Assembly: GCA_029204225.1 (NCBI GenBank)
Contig: CM055092.1
Coordinates: 85,631,878-85,695,877 of the forward strand
Origin: Diphasiastrum complanatum
Taxonomy: Eukaryota; Streptophyta; Lycopodiopsida; Lycopodiales; Lycopodiaceae
DNA length: 64,000 bases
Direction: 5' to 3'
The notes beneath the pieces were generated by a model that saw only the letters and a program-made list of their open reading frames with translations, was not told the DNA's origin and made no database searches. The first letter of the stretch is position 1. Every line of letters starts with the position of its first letter. Shown here in pieces: positions 43,978 through 55,375 of the stretch. Position numbers and translations under genes: made by a program.

Positions 43978-44849
43978 GGCTAAAAGCATGGTTTGGTAGT
44001 ACAACATGGAGTTTAAAGGACACTACCTTTTTGGGTAGAAATGTTCTTTTGTATTATTATACACTATTTTTAAATAGAGGGTACCTTCAGATTCACCTGC
44101 ATGGAAACACATCAACAAAGAGTATTCGAGCTTTACCAACGAGTCAAGAAATGTGAGATTTGGTCTTGCAATAGATAGTTCAGTCTAGAACTTGTTACCT
44201 TTGCAATAAAGCATATTGTTTCCATGATCCATCGTGGATATCCAGCATCGCGCACGTGAGCTTCTTTTCCATTTACTCATCGAACAAAAAATCATTTATG
44301 TTTGGTCCAATATGTGTCATGTTGATATATGGATTAGAGCTAGAGAGCAATCAAATACAAATTATTCGGGTTCATGATAAGGTATCATATGTCTCGTTGG
44401 ATTTCATGTATTTTGATGGGAATGAATCATAGTTTGACTTGCCATAATGTTTTAACTGTGCCTTGAAAATTGGTCATCTAACATATCATTGGAAAGCACT
44501 TGTCAAGTGCTTTCTAACACACCAAACTCCATTGGAATTGGATTTACCACTAAAAAGATATGTCATTTTTAATGTGGACTCAAAAAATTATGATTAATAA
44601 AGTCCCCATACCTTTGACTTGCCATAACTCTTTAACTGTGGCTCGAAAGTACGTTATGTAACATGTCAAAGCACTTTCTAACGCACCAAACTTCGCTGAA
44701 ATTGGACTCACCTCTAAAAAGTTATGTCATTTCTAATGTGGACTCAAAACAATTATGAGTGATAAAATTCCCAAAAAGTGAAATGTACTACCAAAAGGTA
44801 CAATGAAAAATGGGTTCTTTTTTTGTACCACCAAACCATGCTTTTAGCC
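43978..44849. mobile_element. Non-autonomous TIR DNA transposon, 872 bp
   Basis: Ends are 25-bp inverted repeats with one mismatch (GGCTAAAAGCATGGTTTGGT at 43978, its complement ending at 44849). TATG lies on both sides (43974-43977 and 44850-44853), as a 4-bp target duplication. Interior has no transposase and contains a tandem repeat (44434-44770). Removing the element plus one TATG restores the interrupted exon frame. Superfamily undetermined. Confidence 0.8.
44434..44770. repeat. Tandem repeat, two units of about 183 bp
   Basis: GACTTGCCATAATGTTTTAA at 44434 and GACTTGCCATAACTCTTTAA at 44617 each start a unit containing AGCACTT..CTTTCTAAC, CACCAAACT and TAATGTGGACTCAAAA. Lies inside the 872-bp TIR element. 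Confidence 0.8.
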
Positions 44850-45469
44850 TATGAAGAAACTTTGCCGAATGAGGAGGAATTTTTGGAATTAAAAAAAAAA
44901 CATCCTCCAAGGAATCATTATATCTCTTCGAGAATTGTAGAAGTCATTGGAGGACATGACATTAGCAGAACAAACATCATTAAATTTGACGATCATGATA
45001 TGGTAAGTAGATATTATATTGGTTTTGATATTGTGCAGTTTTCTTTCAATCAAAAGTTGAAGTTTGAAATTGTATTGTTATCTTTCATTCTAAATTTATT
45101 TGATTAACTCTTTTATAGGATTCTATTGAACTAGATTCTTTTGGTATGAGACATGGAGGCCTTTGACGTATATCACTTGGGAGAAAGAATGTATCTCTTT
45201 CTCATTATTTGAAAAACTTTGAAAATAATGAGATTTGTATATATCATGGATCTTTTAATCCATATGCTGCCACTGTCATTATGGCCTTCAAGTCGTTATC
45301 TATTAGTTTAAGAGGCTCTATTTACTCTAGAGGAACGTATAAAATAGCTTTTTGTGAAAATGGATCTGGCCATTACAATATTGGGTTATACCCCCAATGA
45401 TACTACAAAAAGATCATGTACAATGGCCATTTATTCAGGTTACAGAGATATGAGCAAACGTAAAAATCT

Positions 45470-45720
45470 AGAATTTTTGGATTAGGGAGATTATTCTTCC
45501 ATGACAATACCATATGCTTGAATCTTGAAGATGATGAATGTAAGAGAAGCTCCCTATGATCTTGCTTACAAGATAAACCACAACGGAAAACACATTATGG
45601 AGAAACCACCCAACCAAGTAGAAGCAACCAATCAACTCTAGAAGCTTCACCCCCAAGCCAAGGAACAAGAAGCATGAAGGTAGAGTGAAACCTTGGCAAT
45701 GCATCAATGATCACAATTCC
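45470..45720 (-). repeat. Family C LTR fragment, minus strand
   Basis: Inverted match of the last part of LTR C (CAACCAAGTAGAAGCAACCA, complement of the sequence near 6650-6690 and identical to 27038-27057). The upstream two thirds, including the TATA box, are missing. On the minus strand it ends near ATCTTGTAAGCAAG (45565-45578). Confidence 0.7.
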
Positions 45721-46959
45721 ACAAATAAGATAACTTATCTTGTGAAAATATATGTGAGATCCATAGGTCCTCAAATATAACACCGGAGTAGAGAAATTCA
45801 AAAACACTACTTCAAATTCTTACTCAAACAATAGATCAAGAATTAATCATCACACTTAAGAATCATTACGATTTCTCATAATCCTCTGACAATAATTAAA
45901 TATCTATTTATGATTCGTCAACCATAAATATTTAGATTCACATGATTCGTCAATCATAATTTTCTGAAATCCAAAACATACTTAATCATCTACAGGATAC
46001 TGGAGTATATGTTCCATATAACTCAGGAAAAGTAAGAAAAAATCTTTTCCAACAAGAAAATACTATATTTTAGGAATACTCTCCAATCGGGATTCTTTAA
46101 TTGAAATGCGAGATATTCAAGCTTTATAAGCCACTGGTAATTAAAGACATAAAGCATACCAAATGGCAATCATCTTCAACTACAAAAATTTTAGATTACA
46201 ATCCAGAATCACATCTAGATACCCAAATTCCTACTGAATTACAACTCAGTTCTTTATTCTTGTATTCATTATGCTCGTTATGCAATTGAGCTCTCTAGGA
46301 TACAATCACTAATGAGCTGAGTCCCTTCCTTAACTAAGGAATACTCTATCCCAAGAATATTGTATATCCAATGCACACAATTTTAAACTGATGAACTGAA
46401 ATGATTTACTAATCATGTGTCTTACAAGCAATATAAATAAAAACCCATCAGTTCCCTGCGAATCCACATCACACTAATCGTTTTACCAATTAACTTCATC
46501 TTGGAGTAATCAACTACTCAAGTTAACTGCCAATGATTCAGAAATCTCAAATGTCTAGGTGAAAAACTAGTATGACACCACATTTAGAACCTTATCCAAA
46601 TCATTTGTAAGTTTATCCATAAATCTTCTATACAAAGATTTGTTAACTCTGCAAGTATCTGTCAAACAATACTTGATCATATGTCTGTGTTCACTGACTA
46701 GGTTAAGTGCACCAAATAGCCCTAGTGACCAGAAATACACAGTAGATTCATACAAGATTAATCGTGCACATATGAGTATAATCTCACTATGACCCAGTAC
46801 ATAAACACATTCATACCTGGCAGATTCCTCCAGAACCCTCATATGTTACTCACATATCTCACTGAGATCTTGTAACTCAGCTACAAAATATTTTCTATTT
46901 CATATGAGTAAATAACATACCCGAAAAATCTTTGAGACGAATTCAATCTCAATAGTTTT
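45721..46959. other. No supported gene
   Basis: AT-rich. A 91-codon minus-strand frame (46842-46567, MRVLEESARYECVYVLGHSE) has no recognised motif. Possibly more of family X on its LTR side. Confidence 0.35.
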
Positions 46960-48340
46960 CCAATCCAATTTGTTTTAATAGCATAATTTCTTCCACTCAA
47001 ACAACCCCTCTCTGATCCTAGTACTAAAACTAAGATTAGGTTGTAACTCTTAGACTTAAATTCTAATCAAACTTACTTCTATTCCAATTAAAATGGAATT
47101 AGTAAGCTTCGAACTTTTATTGTACTACTTATAGATAATGATTCAAATTCCAAACTTGTTCCAATTCCAGATTGTGCACACAATCCCTAGAGAATTTCTC
47201 ATATTTCAAAAAATTCCAATTAGGCATCTTACTCTGAATCTATCCAAAATTACTTTCAGACTACATTTCTATACCGCAGTTGGTTCTTTTTCAAAAACTA
47301 TGCAACCAACAGATTCCCAAATAGAATTTTAATCCACCACTTCAGCCCTCCTTTTAAAAAAATTATAACTTTCAATAAAAGTTAACTGGAAAGATGATAT
47401 ATGAAAATATATAAATCCAAGAAAAGTTAGTAATAAGTGTTTCCACTACAGAATTTCACTTCATTACAAACATGACTTCTCCTTCAAATATTTTCAATCT
47501 GAGTGATAGAAACCACTATTCCATCGAAATCCTTTTATGCAACAGACAAATTCTATGGTTTAAGAAATTGAAACATTTTAACCTTAGAATTTATCTGAAT
47601 TCCAAGTCTATTCACACAAGTAGTAATTTATATGGCATAACAGTCTTCCAGAAGAATAACTTCATGCTGGAAAGAATCATATAACTAGTCTGATGTCTTT
47701 TAAGAAATTATTAAAAAGTAAGGGATTTACTAAGAAAGTGAGAAATAGATTTGAGGGCCTCTAATTTTGTAAATAATGAGATACCATATTAGAATCTAGA
47801 TTAAACCTTAAAATCTCCCAAAATATCTCACATTTGATCGAATGGTTTTCTTCTTTCCCATATTGCGACTAGGTACTAAACACACCATTGATTATCAGAT
47901 CTTTACAGTCCTAGAATTTTCTCTCCAAAATTACTGATGCCTCATACCATCAGCTTTTCCTTCCAAAAAATCCTTAACCGCCTCATTTGATATTCTAGAG
48001 ATCCACTGATCATCTAGCTGTCCTATAATCAGTATAGGATATTATCTCTTGTTTTCAAAACACTGGAGAATCCATTTATTTGGATGACTGACATGCCTAT
48101 CAGATGGATACCCAAAATCCAAATCTGATTATGTGACTTAGACAGAAGAATTAACATGGTTCAATATTACATCTTGATCCTTTCTGGTTAATGATAAGCT
48201 TCAAAACCCTATTGATGCATCAAATCTAGGGACAAGCTTCTGTCAACTAACAGATCCAATGTAATCCACGTATTAGATTCCACTTCTAACCTCACAATTG
48301 ACATTCAAAACTGCGGATAACTCAATGGTTACAAAGATAC
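46960..48340 (-). repeat. Family X repeat, copy 4 (inverted)
   Basis: Inverted match of about 13900-15300. LTR start on this strand at 47339 after the purine tract AAAAGGAGGGCTGAAG (47355-47340); the LTR is truncated near 46960. The internal part 47760-48340 matches 14490-13900. Confidence 0.7.
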
Positions 48341-49039
48341 TAAAACTACAAACAATAACTGTATGAAAAACTCCATACTACAAGAAAACTAAAGCACGAT
48401 TCAAAGAGATATTAGAAAGCAACAAGATCTTAACAAGTAATTAGATAAGTTAAAGGCAATAAGATCACTATGACATAATAGCAAGCAAGGAGGATGAAAA
48501 TGAGAGCAATAGCAAACAAGAAATGAGAGGAATGAGAGAAAATGAGTTGCCAAAACGCCAAAAGGTGTGGTTAGGAAATTTCAAATCACTTGTTGCCCAA
48601 CGATGGTGGGTCTCTGTCGCTGTAAACGTTACTAGGCGACGGATAATTGACTTAAAAAAACTAGCTACAAATAATGAGCAGTAGTGACATTTGTCAAGAA
48701 TTTAGCAACATATATTCAGATTCTTTTACCAATTCTTAGAATTATGGACAATATTCTAGGATAATTCCTAGATTTGTGGACAATGCTGAGTACTACGGTG
48801 ACCTTGTACATTGTAGCTTGTTGTATAGATATGTATTATTGGGAATGCAATTAATATCAATGCAACAAAATTGAACATTTTGTTATGCAAAACCTTTGTA
48901 AAAAAATAATTTTCCAATATTCATGTCTTAGAAAAGGTTCATTGTTCAAGCTTTGTCGTGTGTATGCTCCATCACGATCTGGTACTTATTCTATGGCATT
49001 TTCTCTCTCATATCCAAAGATCTCTTTGATCACTCTCTC
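48341..49039. other. No gene seen
   Basis: No coding, repeat or RNA feature recognised in this AT-rich stretch. Confidence 0.4.
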
Positions 49040-49795
49040 TACTCATGACATTGATTATTAAACACGAGCCACCTGCAAAAGTAGAATTTTTTGAGGAACA
49101 AGATGGGCAAGAGATACATATGTTGAAAGTGAAAGTTGTTGATTCTCATGTAGTAATCCATGCATTGAAGTCTCTCATTCTCTTCATTCTCTCCGCTTCC
49201 ATAGACATATTTTGGACTGATGGCAACACATAATTGAAGACCAAGAGGAACCATTGATGATATCAATATTTGCAATGGAAAAAATGCAGAAGATCAACGG
49301 AGACCAAGAATATATCGTAAATATCAATGAATTTTGATGCATCCTTCTTCAAAATGCACTTTCCAGAAAAGAAAAAGATCCAATAACATATATAGAAGCT
49401 TTTGGAAAGCAAGGATAATGGATTTTAAAGTATCGGCTGCCGATCAATCTACCACGGAACTTTTAGTTTTGTATCCATCAAATTTTGTTGAATGGCAATC
49501 AACTCAAGTGCAAGAATAGTTGATGTCATACATTCTGATATCGGTATTTTGCAATATAAAGGTTGTTCTCCAAAATCTATTTTAGAGTCGAGAGTTGTTT
49601 TTTATGATCAACTAGATTTTTCAAGTGAAGAATGGATTTCTCCATATTTACCATTTTCAAAAAGTTTTTGATTTAGACTTTATATAGATATTCAAAGTAT
49701 ATTAAAATGTAGCACTGGTTCAAAGAATAATAGATTACCACCTTTTACTATTTTTGTTGATTTTTTTTTCAAATGCAATGCTAATGAGTCTAAAG
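49040..49795 (+). pseudogene. Unknown coding relic cut by the family A LTR
   Basis: Plus-strand coding-like pieces in shifting frames: IIKHEPPAKVEFFEEQDGQE and IHALKSLILFILSASIDIFW (49045-49233), IIEDQEEPLMISIFAMEKMQ (49228-49320), VSAADQSTTELLVLYPSNFV (49334-49519), then ARIVDVIHSDIGILQYKGCS and FYDQLDFSSEEWISPYLPFS (about 49512-49665) and PPFTIFVDFFFKCNANESK to 49794. The 5' LTR of family A starts at once after it. No domain recognised. It could be a further part of the 43806 relic. Confidence 0.35.
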
Positions 49796-50052
49796 TTAGA
49801 ATCACTGTGTTACTGTACTGTGATTCCTATCAGTTGATAAGGATCAGTTGGCCTCGCCACGAGGAAAGTCGACGGGACACGCGTCCCACCAACGGCAACC
49901 TAGGTCATGCATGGGTTGCCTGAGTGAAGAACTATATGTACAATGTAATTTCATTTTGAGAAATACAGTTGCTATGTGAGCTTGTTGTGGAGAGTGTTTT
50001 TCTTGTGTTACTGTGTAGCATGATCTGTGTTCCTGTGCAAAGCAAATTCTAA
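49796..50052 (+). repeat. Family A 5' LTR (257 bp)
   Basis: Matches 56206-56476. Starts TTAGAATCACTG and ends GCAAATTCTAA; the ends TTAGAAT and ATTCTAA are inverted repeats, in place of the usual TG...CA. Contains ACTATATGTACAATG, a possible TATA region, near 49930, and GGGACACGCGTCCC, nearly palindromic, near 49873-49890. Confidence 0.88.
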
Positions 50053-50054
50053 GT

Positions 50055-50066
50055 TGGTATCAGAGC
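50055..50066 (+). other. Primer-binding site, family A
   Basis: TGGTATCAGAGC, a perfect match to the plant copia site complementary to initiator-Met tRNA, two bases after the LTR end. Confidence 0.92.
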
Positions 50067-50304
50067 CGTACAGGGAGTGTATACAAAACATCATCGTCGT
50101 TGAAGAGAGCTTTGAGAGAACTGTCTTCTGAGAGTTCGGGGTTTACGGTGGGTTGAAGACAGAAAGAGAAGCACTGGTGCACGGTTTCTAGTTTATAGAG
50201 GCTTGCCAAGCTCAGCAGAGGGATTATTAGCCTATGCATAGCATCAAACGGGGAAAAATTTGGTAAAAAATTGACAATTTTGAAGCCAGTTGAAAATTGA
50301 AACC

Positions 50305-52394
50305 GGGTTTGGGGTTACGGTTTTTTATACATAACTGGTGATTTCTTCGCTGTTTGTGCACCGTTTTGGATGTCGTAAGGTATTGTCAACTAGCCATGGA
50401 GAGATTCTGAATTTTATGTCAGAGATTTCTCTCCAGACAGTTAACCTAGCAGATTTGTGGTAAAAGGTGAAAAAGGCCACTTTGTCAAGTTGAGCTAAAA
50501 TCACCGTTTCTCCACGGAATTTCATGATTGAACACTCTATAGACTTGGTATTAGTAGGGCGACCCTGCTCCAGGCCTCAGATCATGCTCAATCCAAAAGC
50601 GAAATTGATCAAGCAGGAGTGTGGAGCTCACGCACGACGAACGGGCTAGCAGCTTATTGTTTTGAAGTGTCCAGCGGCTTCAGAAGTGTAGTTCGACGCA
50701 CTGATGCAGGGAAGTCCACAAGTTCATCTCCACAACGATTGACGGACAGGATTAATTGCATCTGGACCACAGAATTGAAACCTATCGTTGGATTTAACTA
50801 AAGTGGGCCCTGAAGAATTGAAGTGTATTTTGGCCTTCAATTTCATTAAAATTTTTCATACTAAAATTGGAGTTGGGTCCCTTCACAAGTGAAGAGTAAA
50901 GTTTCTTCAAGGTGAAGAAACAGTTCAAAAACAAAGAAAATCCCTATTTTTGGGTCCTTTGCACGTTTTGACCCAGCCGAAAGGCTATAACCTCCAAACG
51001 AAGGACACCCGGACTGCACCTGCAAGTACTGTACAACAAAACAAAGTGATTGCAGTGGAGAAAGTGTTCGGAGTGCATCAAAAGTGATTTCACCATTCCA
51101 CTGGGCACGTAGTTGCGAGTTGACGACTAAGTGCATTTCGGAAGGTGACACCGATTTGGCTTTCAAATTGGTGGGAGAGCGGTGAGTGGCCTGGTAAGGG
51201 AAAAAGTGCAGGTCACTATTTTCAACTTCTGACATCATAGTTGGCCTTGACATACTGCTTTTAGCCTACGACAGAAGTTTCAAGCGGTTTTGCGATGGAA
51301 AACATGGGAGAGTCCATTTTGAGTGAAAGTAGCAAATTGATTTGGGGTTTGGGGTTACGGTTTTTTATACATATCTGGTGATTTCTTCGCTGTTTGTGCA
51401 CCGTTTTGGATGCCGTAAGGACACGAAGAAAGCTTATTACATTGTCAACTAGCCATGGAGAGATTCTGAGGTTTATGTCAGAGATTTCTCTCCAGACACT
51501 GAACCTAGCAGATTTGCGGTAAAAGGTGAAAAAAGCCACTTTGTTCGTTTCTCCACGGAATTTCATGATTGAACACTCTATAGACTTGGTATTAGTAGGG
51601 CGGCCCTGCTCCAGGCCTCGAATCATGCTCAAATCGATCCAAAAACGAAATTGAACAAGCAGGAGTGTGGAGCTCACGCGCGACGAACGAACCAGCAGCT
51701 TAGTGTTTTGAAGTTTCCAGCGGCTTCAGAAGTGTAGTGCGACGCACTGATGCAGGGAAGTCCACAAGATCATCTCCACAACAATTGACGAACAGGATTA
51801 ATTGCATCTGGACCACAGAATTGAAACCTATCGTTGGATTTAACTAAAGTGGGCCCTGAAGAATTGAAGTGTATTTTGGCCTTCAACTTCATTAAAAATT
51901 TTCATACTAAAATTGGAGTCGGGTCCTTTCACAAGTGAAGAGTAAAGTTTCTTCAAGGTGAAGAAACAGTTCAAAAACAAAGAAAATCTCTATTTTTGGG
52001 TCCTTTGCCTGTTTTGACCCAAACGAAAGGCTATAACCTCCAAACGAAGGACACTCGGACTGCACCTACAAGTATAGTACAACAAAACAAAGTGATTGCA
52101 GTGGAGAAAGTGTTCGGAGTGCATCAAAAGTGATTTCACCATTCCACTGGGCACGTAGTTGGGAGTTGACGACTAAGTGCATTTTGGAAGGTGACGCCGA
52201 TTTGGCTTTCAAATTGGTGGGAGAGCGGTGAGTGGCCTGGTAAGGCTGGTAAGGGAAAAAGTGCAGGTCACTATTTTCAACTTCTGACATCACAGTTGGC
52301 CTTGACATACTGCTTTTAGCCTACAGCTGAAGTTTCAAGCAGTTTTGCGATGGAAAACATGGGAGAGTCCATTTTGAGTGAAAGTAGCAAATTG
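50305..52394 (+). repeat. Tandemly duplicated family A leader
   Basis: Unit 1 (50305-51339) and unit 2 (51343-52394) match along their length, each from GGTTTGGGGTTACGGTTTTT to the first codons of gag (AGCAAATTG). Unit 2 has an extra stretch (CACGAAGAAAGCTTATTAC) near 51422. Unit 1 therefore leaves a decoy gag start at 51295 that stops after 28 codons (51379-51381). Confidence 0.88.
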
Positions 52395-53685
52395 GACGGG
52401 ATTTCCAACTATGTAGTGTGGAAATTCAAAATGAAAAACATATTGATGGAGAAAGATGTGTGGGAAGTCATCACAGGTGATGAGAGAAGGCCGCCAAATG
52501 AAGCAGATATCAAAATCTTTGACAAAAGGATGAGAAAAGCCTTGACCTTCAATAACTTGTCAGTGAAGGATCACATCATTACCCACATTTGTGATGCTGT
52601 TACACCCAGACAGGCATGGGATGTGCTAAAGGAGCAGTTCGCGACGTCAAATCTGTCGAGAATCATGTTTCTGAAGTCAAAGCTGAATAGTGCCCAAATG
52701 GAACAAGGAGAGCACATTCAGACGTACATGATCAAAATCAAGACATATGAGGGATGATCTGCATTCTATTGGTGAGCGCATCCGTGATGTGGAGTTGGTG
52801 CACAATGCATTGTGCGGCATTGCAGAACCCTATCAGATGTTTGTGAGCAGAATAGCATCAAGAGAAAGATTGCCAACCTCTGACGAGCTCACAGGAATCT
52901 TGATGCAGGAAGAGCAACGGTGAGAAATGGTGAAAGCTAGACATCAAAATATTGACGATCAAGCACTTGTGACACGCCAAAAACAAGGCAAGGACAAGGG
53001 CAAGAAGAAGTCTAAGCAACAATTTGCCAATACTCAGGAGGATGAGGGATCTTCTTGTAAGACCAAAAAGAAAGGCAAGTGCTTCCATTGTGATAAAAAG
53101 GGCCATTGGAAGAGTGAATGTCGCAAATTCCTGGCAGAACAAGGCAAGGGAAAACCAAAGCAAGCAGGTAACCTTGTTGATGAGAGTGAGATTGAAGACT
53201 CTAGCATCTTCATATCTGCATTGTCATCTAATCAAGATGATCAAGCGTGGTATTTTGAATCGGGAACCACAAGACATATGACAGGTAACAAGAATTGGTT
53301 CAGTAGCTTGAAAGTGTTGGATAATGGAACATCTGTTTCACAAGCAAATGGTGAGGTGTGCAAGATCAAGGGGATAGGCATTGTTTCAATCCAACTACCT
53401 GATGGCAAAAGCATGATGATCAGGGAAGTACTTTACGTATTAGGTTTGAAGAAAAATCTACTTTCTGTTGGAGTCATTACTGATCAAAAGTTGAAAGTAG
53501 AATTTGCCTATGATAGTTGCTTTGTGAAAGATGTGAACCAAAAGTTCAAAGTTATTGCGGATGGAGTAAGGGAGCCCAATACAAAATTGTACAGGTTGAA
53601 TGCTACAATCAAGGGGCAACATGGACTTTTGTATCGTCCATTTCATCGCAAACTGAGTTGTGGCATAAGAGGCTTGGTCACTTGA
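52350..53685 (+). pseudogene. Copia gag-protease (family A)
   Basis: ATG 52350 (MENMGESILSESSKLDGISN) reads 135 residues of Gag including SVKDHIITHICDAVTPRQAW and MFLKSKLNSAQMEQGEHIQT. A one-base gain at 52745 shifts the frame; it resumes MRDDLHSIGERIRDVELVHN from 52747, with an Arg codon turned to TGA at 52921. The next open part (52927-53685) has a basic stretch, the zinc knuckle CFHCDKKGHWKSEC and the protease site, here ESGTTRHMTGN instead of DSGATRHM, so the catalytic Asp has become Glu. An extra T near 53625 shifts the frame before integrase. The normal orientation of the gag segment inverted elsewhere is seen here. Confidence 0.93.
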
Positions 53686-54977
53686 ACTTGGGAAACCTCA
53701 GTTTGATGAGAAAATTGGAGATGGTAACAGGATTGCCTACCATAGAAGATCACTTGAAATTGATGTGCGAATCTTGTGTATATGGGAAGCAACATCGAGA
53801 GAAGTTCAATAAAGGGGGTGTTGCAAGAGCAAAGAACATCCTGGATTTAATCCACATAGATTTATGCGGGCCTATGAGGACCATGTCCTTAGGTAAAGCC
53901 TTCTATTTCATGACCTTTATTGATGATATGTCACGTAAGACGTGGATTTACTTATTGAAGAAGAAATCAGATGCATTTGAGAACTTCAAGAGCTTTAAAG
54001 CATTGGTCGAAAATCAAACAAGTAGGAAGATCAAAGTTCTAAGATCAGATAGTGGAGGTGAGCACAAAACTAATGACATCAATGATCTTTGTGATCAATG
54101 TAGGATTAAAAGACAATTTACCCAAGCTCATACTCCTGCTCTCAATGGTGTAGCTGAGTGCAAGAATTGTACGATTGTGAAAAGTTCCAGATCTATGCTA
54201 GTTGCGATGAAACTACCAAAAGTTTTTTGGTTAGAAGCATGCAGTATGGCAGTCTATCTTCAAAATAGAAGTCCTACCATTGCCATACCAAAGATAACAC
54301 CTGAGGAAGCATTCACGAAGAAGAAACCAAAGGTGAACCACTTGCGAATCTTTGGATGTAAGGCCTTTGTACACGTTCCTAAGGAAGAGAGACGTAAACT
54401 TGATGTAAAAGCTATCAAGTGTATATTCCTAGGATATGATGATCGTGTGAAGGGTTATAGATGTTTTGATCTAGTGGAAAACAAAATCCATGTAAGTCAT
54501 GATGTTATCTTTGATGAATCCAAGATGTATGAAGACGAGGATGCTAAGAAGATAGATACATCCAGTGAGAAAGATGGTATAGTGAGGATACCATCTGATG
54601 ATGATCCATTCATTGACCTTCCAAATGATGAAAAAGAGGATACATCTCAAGATACTACTACTCAACCTCAAGAGACAGGTTGGAGAGGTAGGGACAAACC
54701 TTTTGGTGCAATAAGGATTGTAGTTGCAAGTGACAAACGCAAGGAGAAGGATGTACCGTGGGATACATTTTCACCCGGAAGGCGATCACCTGACATGAAG
54801 CTCCCTAAGTGGTTTGAGAGATTGTTGGAGAGCCGCGACATGGATGACTTCCCAGGATCATCTAGCCAGGAAGAGCTACAAAGATCAACAAGAGAGAAGA
54901 CACAACCTGAAAGGTATGAAGAAAATTATGCTCACCTGTCTAGCATTATTCAAAGCAAAGAACCTTCGACATGGTGA
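53517..54977 (+). pseudogene. Copia integrase (family A)
   Basis: The supported integrase begins near 53640 (SQTELWHKRLGHLNLGNLSL; HHCC finger with CESCVYGKQHREKF). The core has LIHIDLCGPMRTM (Asp), KVLRSDSGGEHKTNDI (Asp) and PALNGVAECKNCTI, where the catalytic Glu is kept but Arg is Cys (normally AERKN). Post-core HLRIFGCKAFVHVPKEERRK, CIFLGYDDRVKGYRCFDL and the acidic linker follow to TGA 54977, caused by a small deletion after QSKEPST. The 40 residues before 53640 are the protease end read out of frame. Confidence 0.92.
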
Positions 54978-55375
54978 AGCGAATGATGATCAAGGCCATG
55001 GGAGAGGAGATGGAGTCAATTGCTAAGCATAGCACATGAGACTTACTAGAACCACCAGTTGGAAAGAAATCCATTGGTTGCAAATGGGTATATAGGACTA
55101 AGTATCATGCAGATGGAAGTATAGCAAAGCACAAGGCAAGATTGGTGATCAAAGGGTATGCAAAAAGTAAAGGCATTGACTATGAGGAGACTTTCGCACC
55201 AGTATGTAAGTGGAATAATCTACGTCTACTTGTTGCTTTAGCTTCACATTTTGTTTGGCCTTTGCATCAGATGAATGTGAAATCTGCTTTTCTAAATGGT
55301 GAGTTAGAAGAAGAGGTGTTCATGGATCAACCTGAAGGCTTTATAACGAAAGGACACGAAGTGGGTTTAACATAG
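54978..55375 (+). pseudogene. Copia RT amino part (family A), catalytic core deleted
   Basis: After a Trp-to-TGA change at about 55038 the frame reads [92 protein letters not shown]. It then jumps to VGLT and a TAG at 55373-55375. Compared with 10485-10815 and 31198-31460, about 110 codons including YGLKQAP and YVDD are missing. The short shared sequence AAAGGACA at the joint suggests microhomology-mediated loss. The copied Asp in MNVKS is also changed from MDVKS. The element cannot reverse-transcribe itself. Confidence 0.92.

Larger units (their letters stand above)
43806..45400 (+). pseudogene. Unknown gene relic, divergent from the Ulp1-like gene
   Basis: ATG 43806 opens an acidic frame (MREDEVFSIFAQQFSEFFDI, IDYSYNDLESEIDFD) with stops at 43911 and 43947. 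It reaches IEKSKAY at 43977, where an 872-bp TIR element interrupts it. The frame resumes at 44850 without loss (EETLPNEEEFLELKKKHPPR, IVEVIGGHDISRTNIIKFDD) to a perfect donor ATG/GTAAGT at 45003. The 116-bp intron ends TTTTATAG at 45118, and exon 2 continues in phase (DSIELDSFGMRHGGL, stop, LGRKNVSLSHYLKNFENNEI, SGHYNIGLYPQ) to TGA 45398-45400. No domain recognised. It starts about 160 bp from the divergent protease gene, so they may share a promoter region. Confidence 0.55.
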
